Assembly: GCA_050946835.1 (NCBI GenBank)
Contig: JBMNVN010000004.1
Location: forward strand, 62,001-126,000
Reading direction: 5' to 3'
Length of the DNA stretch: 64,000 nucleotides
Origin: UBA1447 sp002329225
GTDB lineage: Bacteria; Bacillota; Clostridia; Oscillospirales; Acutalibacteraceae
Numbering within the stretch: the first letter of the stretch is position 1; each line of letters begins with the position of its first letter. Positions 35,889-44,947 of this stretch are shown here, in pieces. The notes under the pieces are model-generated. The model saw only the letters and a list, made by a program, of their open reading frames with translations. It was not told the DNA's origin and searched no databases. The translations under genes and the position numbers were made by a program.

Positions 35889-36254
35889 TTATTCCTCACC
35901 CTGATCTTTTAAAAATTCACTTATATCCATAACGGCCGCGTCTACCCACAGCCTTTCCAAATTATAATATTCCCGGCTCGCTTTATCAAAAATGTGGACT
36001 ATGACAGGGTTGTAATCCAGCAGAGTCCAGCCTGTCGCCCTGCCCTCAATATGATTGGGTTCGACACCTTTTTTTGAAAGAGCCTCCTCCAAATCCCCCG
36101 CAAGGGCTTTGGTGTGTGTGCTTGAAGTTCCCGAAGCCAGAATAAAGTAATCCGCAATAATTGTCAGCTCGGCAATTCGGATAACCTTTATGTCCACCGC
36201 TTTTTTATCGTCCAAAACCCGGGCAATCTCTTTAACAAGCTCTTTTGTTGTCAT
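35889..36254 (-). CDS. rsfS: Ribosome silencing factor RsfS
   Basis: A 121-residue factor that binds uL14 on the large subunit and blocks subunit joining when nutrients fall. Family markers: DIKVIRIAELTIIADYFILASGTSSTHTKALA, split here as the strand VIRIAEL and the signature FILASGTSSTH, then GRATGWTLLDY and VIVHIFDKASREYYNLERLW. GGAGGGAAAG precedes the ATG. It sits between yqeK and leuS, the conserved Firmicute order. Confidence 0.96.
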   Translation of the reverse strand: MTTKELVKEIARVLDDKKAVDIKVIRIAELTIIADYFILASGTSSTHTKALAGDLEEALSKKGVEPNHIEGRATGWTLLDYNPVIVHIFDKASREYYNLERLWVDAAVMDISEFLKDQGEE

Positions 36255-36268
36255 CTTTCCCTCCGATT

Positions 36269-36847
36269 TTATTGAGTCCCGCCGTTTTTACCGCGGGCAA
36301 TTATCAATTCATTATAACATGCCAGTGAGTCCGGGTGAATAACACGGTTTTGTGCGGCAAGCTGCGTAATGCTGAACTCCAGAGCAAAAAGCATGGCGTC
36401 TTCAAGGCTTTTTTGCGCCAGGGAGCGCATGTGGGAAACCCCGTTATAAGTTCTGTCGGCGGAGATATAATCCGCCACATATATAACTTTTTCAAGCAGG
36501 CTCATCCCCGCCCTGCCGGTGGTATGGTAGCGCACGGCGTTATATATATCCGTACTGCCGACTCCGAGTTCGTCCCGCACAAAGGCGGCGCCGGCATGGG
36601 CATGCCAAACCTTGGGGCTGTTTAAGTCTTCGGCTGTGAGTGTTACGGCGGATTTTTTCAGTTGTTCCAACTGCTCTTCGCCGGATTTATCCTTCATAAT
36701 ATCGTGAAGGACGGCGGCGGCCACCGCATCATCCTCGTTTGCGCCATACAAGCGGGCAAGCTCTTTCGCACACTCCGCCACATTCATACTGTGTTCATAA
36801 CGGTAGGGGCTGAGCATATTTTTTGCCGTCAGTTCCAAATCAGTCAC
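36269..36847 (-). CDS. yqeK: YqeK-type HD-domain diadenosine tetraphosphatase
   Basis: A 192-residue HD-domain phosphohydrolase that cleaves Ap4A symmetrically in Bacillus and relatives. The motif H...HD is seen as YRYEHSMNVAECA and VLHDIMKDKSGEE, with VWHAHAGAAFVRDELG and VIYVADYISADRT following. The start is GTG at 36847, overlapping nadD by eight bases. It belongs to the nadD-yqeK-rsfS-leuS unit. Confidence 0.92.
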   Translation of the reverse strand: MTDLELTAKNMLSPYRYEHSMNVAECAKELARLYGANEDDAVAAAVLHDIMKDKSGEEQLEQLKKSAVTLTAEDLNSPKVWHAHAGAAFVRDELGVGSTDIYNAVRYHTTGRAGMSLLEKVIYVADYISADRTYNGVSHMRSLAQKSLEDAMLFALEFSITQLAAQNRVIHPDSLACYNELIIARGKNGGTQ

Positions 36848-37463
36848 GGTAAAGCCCCTCGGATTTCATATACTGCGCTACTTTTTTCCCCACAAATTCT
36901 TCCACATTCCCGCCCTCAGCAAGTTTTTTTCTCAGGTCGGTGGAACTCATCTCCAATACGGGGAGGTCCACAATAAGGGCTTTATAGGGGTTTTCCGCCA
37001 AGTGCAGACCCTGTTTGCGGGAGGCGGCGCACAGAGTGGCCAACTGCAGAATTTCTTCATAGCAGCGCCAGGTGTTAAAACTTAAAAACATATCCGAGCC
37101 GACTATGAGATACAGGGCGGCATCGGGGTTATTCTTTTTAATCTCCCGCAGGGTTTCAACGGTATAGCTTTTGCCGCCCCTGTCAAGTTCCATAGAGCTT
37201 ACGGTAAACCTCGGGTCATCGCCGAAAGCCAAACGGCACATTGCCAAGCGGTGTTCGCCACCCGCAAGAGATGAACTGCTTTTGTGCGGAGAAATATAGG
37301 AGGGAATTATTAACACCTCGTCCAAACCGAGGCTGTCCGCCATGCCTTTTGCAAGGGCAACGTGGCCTTTATGGGGCGGATTAAAGGCTCCGCCGAAAAC
37401 GCCGATTTTTTTTACGGCGTTCCCCTCCCGCTTATCGGATTTTTGACCGATATTATTTGACAT
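36840..37463 (-). CDS. nadD: Nicotinate-nucleotide adenylyltransferase
   Basis: A 207-residue enzyme making NaAD from NaMN and ATP in NAD synthesis. Motifs: FGGAFNPPHKGHVALAK (nucleotidyltransferase GxFNPxHxGH), VGSDMFLSF and the SSTDLRKKLAEG ending. The reading starts with ATG at 37463, overlapping the ABC permease by 11 bases. A strong GGGAGGGG lies in front of codon GTA at the family-typical N-terminus VKKIGVFGG, but GTA is not a recognised start, so the longer form with about 16 extra residues is kept. Confidence 0.92.
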   Translation of the reverse strand: MSNNIGQKSDKREGNAVKKIGVFGGAFNPPHKGHVALAKGMADSLGLDEVLIIPSYISPHKSSSSLAGGEHRLAMCRLAFGDDPRFTVSSMELDRGGKSYTVETLREIKKNNPDAALYLIVGSDMFLSFNTWRCYEEILQLATLCAASRKQGLHLAENPYKALIVDLPVLEMSSTDLRKKLAEGGNVEEFVGKKVAQYMKSEGLYRD

Positions 37464-38265
37464 TGATTTTATGCTTCATGAGATAGGAAGTTGCGGTAAA
37501 AAGCCCCGCCGCCGCAAGAATTTGAAACACTGTGCCGGTAAGACCGAAAGCTATACCGTCCATACTCATCATGTTATTCGAAAAAGATACTGCCAGTCCG
37601 TCCTGCGTGGCACTCAGTGTAACAGGCACGTAAGTTGTAAGAAGCATGGCTAAAATCTGCATAACGATATAGACCGCAAAAAATATAAACAAGGCGGTAA
37701 TCATACCGTATTTTTGAAAAACTCTTGTATTTGCCAGGGTTATGGAAAAATAAATCTGTGAAATAAGAACGGTAATCTGAACAAAAACCATAATTCCTAA
37801 AAAAATCAGCATTTGCTTGATTGCCTTTTCGCCCGGGATGCCTTGAAAAGCCTTCATGAGTTCCTTAATTGCGGTAATTCTGTCCTGCCCGATTTTGGCC
37901 GCAGCGTAAAAATATATGCCTATCCAAATAGACACGGCGATAATATAGCTGAGAAGAATCCACACAAAAGAAACCAGAGCTTTAGATGCCAGAAGCTCGC
38001 CGCTTTTTACCGGCAAAGTAAAACTCAAATAACCTTGGGCGCCGTAGAGGGATTTATAAAAGCCGGATATAACGGCAACAAGGGTGATAATAACAGCTAT
38101 TACGCTTATGAGCATCAGCGCTACCGTACTTAAGGTGCTTATCCATTTAAGCTTTACGCTGTAAGACAAAAGCATCATAGCAATGGTGATTACGGCAGCC
38201 AGATAAATATACATAACCGAGTGGGCCGTGGATTTAAACTCGTTTTTAATTAACTTGCCAAACAT
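37453..38265 (-). CDS. ABC transporter permease
   Basis: A 270-residue membrane protein with six hydrophobic segments (the first is SVMYIYLAAVITIAMMLL). It is the permease of the adjacent ATPase, with which it overlaps by 20 bases. AGGAGGTG lies seven bases before the ATG at 38265, which I prefer to the ATG at 38295. The pair resembles ABC-2-type exporters of antibiotics or peptides; the substrate is unknown. nadD overlaps its end, so the group is co-transcribed with the housekeeping genes. Confidence 0.82.
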   Translation of the reverse strand: MFGKLIKNEFKSTAHSVMYIYLAAVITIAMMLLSYSVKLKWISTLSTVALMLISVIAVIITLVAVISGFYKSLYGAQGYLSFTLPVKSGELLASKALVSFVWILLSYIIAVSIWIGIYFYAAAKIGQDRITAIKELMKAFQGIPGEKAIKQMLIFLGIMVFVQITVLISQIYFSITLANTRVFQKYGMITALFIFFAVYIVMQILAMLLTTYVPVTLSATQDGLAVSFSNNMMSMDGIAFGLTGTVFQILAAAGLFTATSYLMKHKINVK

Positions 38266-38956
38266 AGCCGAACACCTCCTTAAATATGTCTTCAATTGTG
38301 TTTTCTCCGATACGACCGTTCTTAACCGGTTCGTTCTTTAATATTCTTCCGTTGCCGATCATCAGCGCCCGGTTAAAAATCCCTTCCACATCATGAATAA
38401 GGTGGGTGGAAATAAGGGTCGTGGAGTCGGCAGGCAAGTTGCTGAAAATAGTGTCCAGAATAAAGGCTCTGGCCGCCGGATCAACGCCGCCGATGGGTTC
38501 ATCAAGGATATACAGTTCGGCGTTGCGGCATACCACTAAAAGCAGCTGAAGTTTTTCCTGCATACCTTTGGACATGGATTTGACCTTTTGTTTTGCGGGG
38601 AGCTGAAAAGTTTCGAGCATCTTCATGGCTTTTTCGGTATCAAAATCCCGGTAAAAGTCCGACAGGTAGCGGATGGTGTCCACAGCCCTCATCCAGTCGG
38701 GCAGATATGATTTTTCCGGCAGGTAAGCGACAAGCGCCTTGGATTGCACGCCGGGTTTCTGCCCGTTAATCAGGACTTCGCCTTCGTAGTCGTTAATCAG
38801 CCCCGTGAGGATTTTAATGAGGGTGGTTTTACCGCAACCGTTGGGTCCGAGCAGGCCGATGCACTGACCCGCATCGTACTCAAAGGAGATATTCTCCAGC
38901 ACCCGATGGCTGCCGTAAGACTTGCTCAAGTTTTTAACTTGAATGATTTTTGACAT
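38246..38956 (-). CDS. ABC transporter ATP-binding protein
   Basis: A 236-residue ATPase with Walker A GPNGCGKTTL (about 36-45), a degenerate signature SMSKGMQEKLQ, Walker B LYILDEPIGGVD and the switch histidine in STHLIHDVE. It powers the permease encoded directly after it. TTGGAGGC precedes the ATG. Substrate unknown; the ABC-2-like pair commonly exports lantibiotics or handles envelope stress. Confidence 0.92.
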   Translation of the reverse strand: MSKIIQVKNLSKSYGSHRVLENISFEYDAGQCIGLLGPNGCGKTTLIKILTGLINDYEGEVLINGQKPGVQSKALVAYLPEKSYLPDWMRAVDTIRYLSDFYRDFDTEKAMKMLETFQLPAKQKVKSMSKGMQEKLQLLLVVCRNAELYILDEPIGGVDPAARAFILDTIFSNLPADSTTLISTHLIHDVEGIFNRALMIGNGRILKNEPVKNGRIGENTIEDIFKEVFGYVWQVN

Positions 38957-38989
38957 GTTTTGCCTCCAATATTAAGGGTAAAAATCAGA

Positions 38990-40399
38990 TTAACCCGCCT
39001 CTGCGGCAAGCTGTTTCGCTTCTTCCTCCGGCAAGGCCTCTCCGTGCCGCACAAAGCTTATAAACAAAAGGGAAACTATAAAGGCAGTCGTGCAAAATCC
39101 GAACAGCGACATATATGTGCCGGTAAGAACACGCACGATGCCGAATAAAATAGGCGCCGCCACCTGACCGGAAAAAGTAGCGGTATAGTAATAGCCTGTA
39201 AAAGTACCTACCCTGTCCAGGCCCCCTATGGACCAAACCAGGGGGAGGGTATTTACGTTTACAAAAAGGGAAGCCGCACCGCCTATGGCAATGGCGGGCC
39301 AAATCAACCAAAGCTGTTTTGTGATAGTGAAAGCGGCGAACACTGCTATTAATGCGCAAAGACCGCTGACTATAACTTTTTTGCGGCCGAATTTTTTGCC
39401 GAGTATCCCCGCCGGAAAAGCCGCCAAAGCTCCCGCCGCCAAAAATGCGCCAATCATCAGTGTGGCACTGGCGGTATCTTTACCCAACACTTCCGCAGCG
39501 AACAAGGCAAAGAAAGTGGTGACGGAGTTGGTTCCGATAAACAGGAAAAACAGGGCGCACATCATGAAAATAAGGCTTTTTCTTTCTTCTTTATTGAGTT
39601 TGCTCCCCTGTTTCTTTTTGCTCTTGCCGGGGGCGCCGCTTCCGTGAGCCGGGTCTGTCCTGCTGTCGGCTTCTTTTACAAAGACGGAAACTATCAGGGT
39701 ACCCAAAATCATCACTATTGCGCCGAAAATAAATACGGCGCGGCGCTCTTCATTCAGTTCAGTATCATAACCGAATATAGCGGCCAAAAGCTTACCCGCT
39801 ATAACAGCCAAAAAGGCGCCTATGCCGCCCGTTACGGAAATGACCGAGTTTGCTTCACTGCGCAAATGGGGGGCGGTTAAATCCGGCATGAGAGCCATAA
39901 CCGGTGAACGCCAAAGGGACATGAGGAACACAAAACCTATGATGCAAATCATAAGGGTGGGGATGGTCGGCATAAAGGGTATGAGTGCAAAAAGAAGTGC
40001 GGACAGGGGGGCAAACAAAATTACAAAGGGTCTGCGTTTGCCCAAACGGGAACGGGTTCTGTCTGAAAGCCTGCCGAAAAGAGGCTGAAATATGACACCG
40101 AAGATGTTGTCAAAGGTCATAATAATGCCGACAAAAAGCGGAACAAGAGTAAAGCCCCCGGCGGCAGAACCGACATTCTCACCCTGGGCCTGCATAAACT
40201 CCAGCAAAAAGGGGTAACGGTTTGCAAGGTCGGCCCCCAAGCGGGTAACAAAGTCGGATTGACTGAGTTTTTCACTCAGCAACTTGGACACATAGGGGTC
40301 ATATATTGACCAGGCCACCATGCTCCCTAAAAAACCGCAGCCGATAATAAATGTTTTAAAATAATTAACCTTATCTTTATTTACAATTACGCTATCCAT
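38990..40399 (-). CDS. MFS transporter (SLC45/sugar-carrier-like), copy 2
   Basis: A 469-residue carrier with about 12 transmembrane segments and a long central cytoplasmic loop (SRTDPAHGSGAPGKSKKKQ, about 250-275). N-terminal markers are AWSIYDPYVSKLL and LSDRTRSRLGKRRPFV, the MFS loop motif. It is a paralogue of the next gene upstream (same order of helices; WSIYDPYVSKLLSEKL against WAIYDPYVSKLLSEKL). Such proteins carry mono- or disaccharides with protons. It lies only nine bases after its paralogue, so they form an operon. Confidence 0.85.
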   Translation of the reverse strand: MDSVIVNKDKVNYFKTFIIGCGFLGSMVAWSIYDPYVSKLLSEKLSQSDFVTRLGADLANRYPFLLEFMQAQGENVGSAAGGFTLVPLFVGIIMTFDNIFGVIFQPLFGRLSDRTRSRLGKRRPFVILFAPLSALLFALIPFMPTIPTLMICIIGFVFLMSLWRSPVMALMPDLTAPHLRSEANSVISVTGGIGAFLAVIAGKLLAAIFGYDTELNEERRAVFIFGAIVMILGTLIVSVFVKEADSRTDPAHGSGAPGKSKKKQGSKLNKEERKSLIFMMCALFFLFIGTNSVTTFFALFAAEVLGKDTASATLMIGAFLAAGALAAFPAGILGKKFGRKKVIVSGLCALIAVFAAFTITKQLWLIWPAIAIGGAASLFVNVNTLPLVWSIGGLDRVGTFTGYYYTATFSGQVAAPILFGIVRVLTGTYMSLFGFCTTAFIVSLLFISFVRHGEALPEEEAKQLAAEAG

Positions 40400-40408
40400 C
40401 TTTTTCCG

Positions 40409-41833
40409 TTAATCCCCCTGCATTTCCGCTTCTTTAATAACCTCAGCGGGAATAGCCTCGCCGTGGCGCACCTGGGAAATGCACAGCAACGACAACGCAA
40501 AGGCAATGGGGCAGAATACAAACAAAGACATATAGGTACCGCTTAAAACCCGAACGATACCGTAGGCAATGGGGGCGGCTACCTGAGCGGAGAAAGTGGC
40601 GGTGTAGTAATAACCGGTGAAGGTGCCCACTCTTTCAATGCCGCCGATTTCCAGCACTAAAGGCAGGGTGTTCACGGTAATAAACATATTGGCGGCACCG
40701 CCTACCACTAATGCGGGCCAGATAAGCCACATCTGTTTTGTTATTGCATAAAGGCCGAACATGACTATAAAGGCAATCAAGCCGGAAAGAATCATTTTTT
40801 TGCGCCCGAACTTTGTGCCCAACTTGCCTGCAGGTATGGCTGACGCCATTGACGCCAACCCGAACACACCGAGCATCAAGGTAGCCTGAGCGGTAGTTTT
40901 GCCAAGAATCTCATCTGCAAAAAGAGCAAAGAAGGTTTGGATAGAGTTGGCGCCGGCAAAGAGGAAGAACAGCCCCGCCAGCATAAACAACAGGCTTCTT
41001 CTTTCAGGTTTACTGAGTTTAAGTTGTTTAAGTTTTTCTTTCTCTTTCTTTTTAGCTTTTTCCTTATCAAACTCGCCGGATGCATATTCCGCTCTTTTTT
41101 CCAAACGGCTGTCCGGCTCCTTGACAAAAAAGGCTAAAACGAGGGTACCTAAAATCATAACGGTTGCGCCGAGAAGGAATACATAGGGCCTTTCTTCATT
41201 CTGCTTGCTGTCAAAGCCGAAAATCATACACAGCATTGTCCCCGCAAACATACCTATAAGACCGCCGATACCGCCGGTGAGATTGATTATGGCGTTTCCT
41301 TCACTGCGAAGAGCGGGAGGGGTCAAGTCCGGCATAAGGGCTACAACCGGAGCACGCCAGGTGGACATAACAAAAACGAAAAGGATTACCACCGCCATTA
41401 AAGCGGGAACGGTTTGCATATGGGGAATAAGGATAAACAAAATTGCCGCAATGGGCGCACCTACAAAAATAAAGGGTCTGCGTTTACCGAAGCGGGTGTG
41501 GGTATGGTCGGAAAGTTTGCCGAAAAAGGGCTGGAAGATGACGCCGAAGATATTATCAAAGGTCATGATAATGCCCACAAAGAGAGGAACCAGAGTAAAG
41601 CCGCCTCCGGCTACGCTTACATCTTCCCCCTGAGCTTCCATAAGTTTAGTCAGAAAGGGAACTCTTTCCGCCAAACGCTGGCCGAGGTCAAATATAAAAG
41701 TGGAATCCGTGAGCTTTTCGCTGAGCAATTTGGAAACATAGGGGTCATAAATAGCCCAGGCGATAGAAGACGCCATAAAGCCGAAGCCGATCAGCAAGGT
41801 CTTTTTAACATCCAACTTCATTTTTTCCGCCAT
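40409..41833 (-). CDS. MFS transporter (SLC45/sugar-carrier-like), copy 1
   Basis: A 474-residue carrier closely related to the following gene. Loop motif LSDHTHTRFGKRRPF, and a lysine-rich central loop (about 240-270, KEKAKKKEKEKLKQLKL) longer than in its partner. AAGGAG precedes the ATG. Two adjacent near-identical-topology carriers could work as a heterodimer or handle related sugars; I infer that only from adjacency and similarity. Substrate cannot be read from sequence. Confidence 0.85.
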   Translation of the reverse strand: MAEKMKLDVKKTLLIGFGFMASSIAWAIYDPYVSKLLSEKLTDSTFIFDLGQRLAERVPFLTKLMEAQGEDVSVAGGGFTLVPLFVGIIMTFDNIFGVIFQPFFGKLSDHTHTRFGKRRPFIFVGAPIAAILFILIPHMQTVPALMAVVILFVFVMSTWRAPVVALMPDLTPPALRSEGNAIINLTGGIGGLIGMFAGTMLCMIFGFDSKQNEERPYVFLLGATVMILGTLVLAFFVKEPDSRLEKRAEYASGEFDKEKAKKKEKEKLKQLKLSKPERRSLLFMLAGLFFLFAGANSIQTFFALFADEILGKTTAQATLMLGVFGLASMASAIPAGKLGTKFGRKKMILSGLIAFIVMFGLYAITKQMWLIWPALVVGGAANMFITVNTLPLVLEIGGIERVGTFTGYYYTATFSAQVAAPIAYGIVRVLSGTYMSLFVFCPIAFALSLLCISQVRHGEAIPAEVIKEAEMQGD

Positions 41834-41943
41834 TTTTAATCTCCTTTACTATGTGATGTAGTGTTCAAACCGGGATATCCGGATTTTTTTAACAAAGGGC
41901 TGCCGCGAAAAATCGGACAACCCCGTTTATAAACAAAGCTCCG

Positions 41944-42498
41944 TCAAAACAGAAATCCGAGAACAGTCACTAAAACGGCCAATATAACCGTTCCCGAATA
42001 CTGTTCCGCATAAGCACCGCCGTACATAACAGAGGCGGGAATAAAGAGAAGTATTTTCCAAATCATCTTCGCATTACTTTCTTTGCCGTAAAGTTTTTCC
42101 CACAAAAGCATGGCATCTTCCACCAAAGGAAAAACATTGGTCAAAAAAGCGATGCCCAGATAAAGAAGTATCAGATAAAAGTAAAAGACACCAACTCTTT
42201 CCCCCGTCTGAACATCCAGCGGTCTGACACCTAAATAAAGAACGTTAACCGCTCCGGCAATAAACATGGGCACACCGATAATGCGGTTGAAAAGCCCGGG
42301 CAGCCAGCAGAGCAGAAAGGCCTTAGGCAGTGTTTCGGGGAACTCGTGTTCCACATGCCCCAAACGTTCATCAAAGGTCAAATAACCTTCGGTTTCTATC
42401 GGCAAACCTAAAATGCGGCAAACCAGATGTTCCCAAAAAGTTTTGAGGTAAGCTCCGGGTAAAGTGAAGGCTTTACCCAACACATAAAGCATACTCAT
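41944..42498 (-). CDS. Membrane protein of unknown function
   Basis: A 184-residue protein with about four hydrophobic segments (CWLPGLFNRIIGVPMFIAG, VFYFYLILLYLGIAFLTN, two near the end) and a soluble loop GYLTFDERLGHVEHEFPE. I do not recognise the family. Its start codon overlaps the stop of the upstream zinc-ribbon/TPR gene (ATGA), so the two proteins are probably made together and may interact in the membrane. Confidence 0.6.
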   Translation of the reverse strand: MSMLYVLGKAFTLPGAYLKTFWEHLVCRILGLPIETEGYLTFDERLGHVEHEFPETLPKAFLLCWLPGLFNRIIGVPMFIAGAVNVLYLGVRPLDVQTGERVGVFYFYLILLYLGIAFLTNVFPLVEDAMLLWEKLYGKESNAKMIWKILLFIPASVMYGGAYAEQYSGTVILAVLVTVLGFLF

Positions 42499-44162
42499 AG
42501 CACATCCCCCTTACCGCCGATAAATATATCCCGCACGGTTTTTTCGCCGTCTTTAACTGCGGTTACATTTTCAGACAATTTATAGCCGTTTCTTTCAATA
42601 AAGCCTACTGTTTCTTCAAACACTTCTTTTTCTTCCGCAAGCCACGCACAGAGAGCCACAGTGTTTACAAGCTCCAAAGTGGTTTCTCCGGTATAATAGG
42701 CGGATTCGTAGGCCTGATTGACGGCATTGTAGGCGCCCTTGTTATCATTCTTGAGCAGCAGAGCGATCGCCTGCTGACGGAAGAGTTCACTTTTGCCCGG
42801 CATCGGACCCTGCTCCTGAATCTGAGCCAATCCTTTTACAGCGGTTTCCAAAGCGGCCTCAACATCACCTTGTCTGCGTTGGATTTCCGCCTTAAAAGCG
42901 TAGGTAGCGGGGTTTTCCGGATTATACTTGTCCATTTCATCGCTTATTTCCATCGCCCGGTCATATTCACCGCGTATGCAATAAACGCGCCCCTTCATGG
43001 AATAGGCCTGCAAACTGTTTTTATTGACAGCGATGAGGGCATCGCAAACTTCCGACATCTCGTCATATTTATCAAGCCGGTTATAGCAATCCGCCAGGTA
43101 GTAGCCGTAAAGCCATAGGGCATCCGGAGCAAGGGATTTTACAGACAGCAAATGTTCCAGTTCGGCTTCGGCTCCCTTGCCCGCTATAACGGCAACAAAT
43201 GTTTTGTAATATTCAAGGAAATAGGGTTCGTAAAGGCCGGCATTTTCTCCTGTTTTGAGTTCATCTATCTTTTTAATAAGCTCGTCATAGGGAACATTCT
43301 CCGGCGAGGCTTCCTGATATTCGGACAATATGGGGTCAACCGCCTCTTGAGCAACCTTGAAAGCGTTGTACATGTCAAGATACTGCTTCAGACTTTTGAA
43401 TCCGTATTTTTTTATGGCCTTTTCGTCAAGCTTAAGTTCTTCCAAGGTATATCCCGCCGCCAAAGGACCTTTTGCCAATGCGGTTACTTTCAACTCTTTA
43501 AGCAGGGTTTTTCTTCCCCTTGAAAACAATATGCTCTCATCGGCAGGGTAACCCGTGCCGTCATCTTTAGTGAAAGCAGCGCCAAATATGGAATTCAGCT
43601 CATCCACCCGGTCCTGTGCTTCGGTATATGACGCAAGAGCGTCATTCAGCCTGTCCTTACGGGCAAGTATGTCACCTTCAAAAACGGCCATGGCAACATC
43701 CGTTGAAAACACGGCGAATGCAAAGGCGACAACCGTTAAAAGAAAGGCCGCAACCGCAATCAAAAAGCTGTACCATTTTAGCGGAACTTTGAGCATATCC
43801 TTCCTGCAACGGGAACAATACTCGTAATCTTCCGCTATGCTTGTGTCCCTGCGGCGGACATTGCAGCGGACACAGAGGTCTTTATCCTCTGAATCTTCTT
43901 TGGATTTTTCGGTGTCGTCACCGGTTTCATCGGATGTGTCAAGAAGCTCCCCCGTCTCTTTATCATCGCAGACAGGGTCAAGACATTCCCCCGTCTCTTT
44001 ATCGTCGGAGACAGGGTCAACCTCCTCTTCTTCACCCAAATATTCCGTAACACCTTCGTCTGAATCGGCCCGGACTTCGCTGATTCTTTTCATGATTTCT
44101 TCAGCGGGATCTAAACCTTCGCCGGCGGAGTTGTCATCGTTATTTTTGTCAATTAAGGCCAA
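42495..44162 (-). CDS. Membrane protein with zinc ribbon and TPR repeats
   Basis: About 555 residues. An acidic N-terminal region with a 13-residue tandem repeat (DDKETGE-LDPV type) leads to a short zinc ribbon CVRCNVRRRD ... YCSRCRKD, one transmembrane segment (SFLIAVAAFLLTVVAFAFAVF), then a long helical domain with TPR units (ALWLYGYYLADCYNRLDKYDEM, SLQAYSMKGRVYCIRGEYDRA, PATYAFKAEIQRRQGDVEAA). The start is TTG at 44162 behind AAAGGAGG; an ATG at 44201 lies before that site. TPRs on the outside suggest a scaffold for an envelope complex. Function unknown. Confidence 0.7.
   Translation of the reverse strand: MALIDKNNDDNSAGEGLDPAEEIMKRISEVRADSDEGVTEYLGEEEEVDPVSDDKETGECLDPVCDDKETGELLDTSDETGDDTEKSKEDSEDKDLCVRCNVRRRDTSIAEDYEYCSRCRKDMLKVPLKWYSFLIAVAAFLLTVVAFAFAVFSTDVAMAVFEGDILARKDRLNDALASYTEAQDRVDELNSIFGAAFTKDDGTGYPADESILFSRGRKTLLKELKVTALAKGPLAAGYTLEELKLDEKAIKKYGFKSLKQYLDMYNAFKVAQEAVDPILSEYQEASPENVPYDELIKKIDELKTGENAGLYEPYFLEYYKTFVAVIAGKGAEAELEHLLSVKSLAPDALWLYGYYLADCYNRLDKYDEMSEVCDALIAVNKNSLQAYSMKGRVYCIRGEYDRAMEISDEMDKYNPENPATYAFKAEIQRRQGDVEAALETAVKGLAQIQEQGPMPGKSELFRQQAIALLLKNDNKGAYNAVNQAYESAYYTGETTLELVNTVALCAWLAEEKEVFEETVGFIERNGYKLSENVTAVKDGEKTVRDIFIGGKGDVL
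43949..44026. repeat. 39-bp tandem repeat inside the TPR gene
   Basis: CCCCCGTCTCTTTATC recurs at 43949 and 43988, a period of 39 bases (13 codons), two copies with a few mismatches. It encodes the acidic spacer repeat. Confidence 0.7.
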
Positions 44163-44191
44163 AGAACCGCCTCCTTTCCTATATCCTTGGT

Positions 44192-44220
44192 ATTTTATCA
44201 TTTTTTATATGTCATTTCAA
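44192..44220 (-). promoter_or_regulatory. Promoter of the zinc-ribbon/TPR gene
   Basis: On the minus strand TTGAAA (complement of 44215-44220), 17 bases, TAAAAT (complement of 44192-44197), 30 bases before the TTG start. Confidence 0.7.
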
Positions 44221-44254
44221 ACTATATATTAATATTTAACCTATTGTTCACACT

Positions 44255-44884
44255 TTAATTATTTTCTGCGGCAATCTTTTTTATTGCACCGACACGAATA
44301 ATAAGCAAAGCCGCCACAACGGACATAATCATTTCCGGCAACATGTAGGAGGCGTTGTAGACAAAGGAATACGCAATCACCACGCCCGTTGCAGTGAAAC
44401 GGCTGAGGATTGCGGCGCTCAGCGCATTGTCCGCGCTTTGCAGGGCACTTTCGGCATAGGAGCCCCAGATGATTATTCCGGAGGTGAAATGGGCGGCAAG
44501 CCGCAGGAACATTGCCAAAATGCAGCCGAGGCTGAATGCCGCCGCAGGGGATTTTATACGTTTTTTAAAAACGCCGCCAAAGCCCAATACGGCAAAGGCT
44601 AAAATATAGTCGATAAAAAGCACCGCCAAAACCGTTGCAACACTCTGCCCGGCAAAGGCGGAGGTTGTCATTGCACCCAAAAGAGCCTGTAATACTCCGT
44701 AAACACCTCCGCATAGAAGACCCCAAGGCAGACCGAACAAATAGGCCGCCAGCATTATCGGCACCATGCTGAACATTGTCACCGAGCCGCCGTAAGGCAA
44801 CTCAAAAACTTTTACCATGGAAAGCATTGTCCCCAGGGCTATAAGAATTGCGCTTACCGTCAATCTTCTTAATCTGTTTTTCAT
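44255..44884 (-). CDS. thiT: Energy-coupling-factor thiamine transporter S component ThiT
   Basis: A 209-residue membrane protein of six helices that binds thiamine and docks on the shared ECF ATPase module. The family signature ELPYGGSVTMFSMVPIML is at about 28-45, followed by GLLCGGVYGVLQALLG and RFTATGVV near the end. A TPP riboswitch lies immediately upstream, independent support. AGGAGG precedes the ATG. The ECF module (ecfA/ecfT) is not in this window. Repressed when thiamine pyrophosphate is plentiful. Confidence 0.95.
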   Translation of the reverse strand: MKNRLRRLTVSAILIALGTMLSMVKVFELPYGGSVTMFSMVPIMLAAYLFGLPWGLLCGGVYGVLQALLGAMTTSAFAGQSVATVLAVLFIDYILAFAVLGFGGVFKKRIKSPAAAFSLGCILAMFLRLAAHFTSGIIIWGSYAESALQSADNALSAAILSRFTATGVVIAYSFVYNASYMLPEMIMSVVAALLIIRVGAIKKIAAENN

Positions 44885-44903
44885 TTTTTTATCCTCCTAA
44901 AAG

Positions 44904-44938
44904 TTTCACGCTCGGAGTATTATCTTCCGAGCGTGAAA
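44904..44938 (-). promoter_or_regulatory. Hairpin between riboswitch and thiT, probable expression platform
   Basis: TTTCACGCTCGGA (44904-44916) pairs perfectly with TCCGAGCGTGAAA (44926-44938). On the minus strand it is followed by ACTTTTAGGAGG, a short U-run then the thiT ribosome binding site, so it could terminate weakly or shield the site. Confidence 0.65.
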
Positions 44939-44947
44939 AAAATTTAC

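Noticed and set aside
37400..37430. A GTA codon as the start of nadD
   Set aside because: GGGAGGGG stands at good distance before the family-typical N-terminus, but GTA is not a known initiation codon and an in-frame ATG at 37463 is available.
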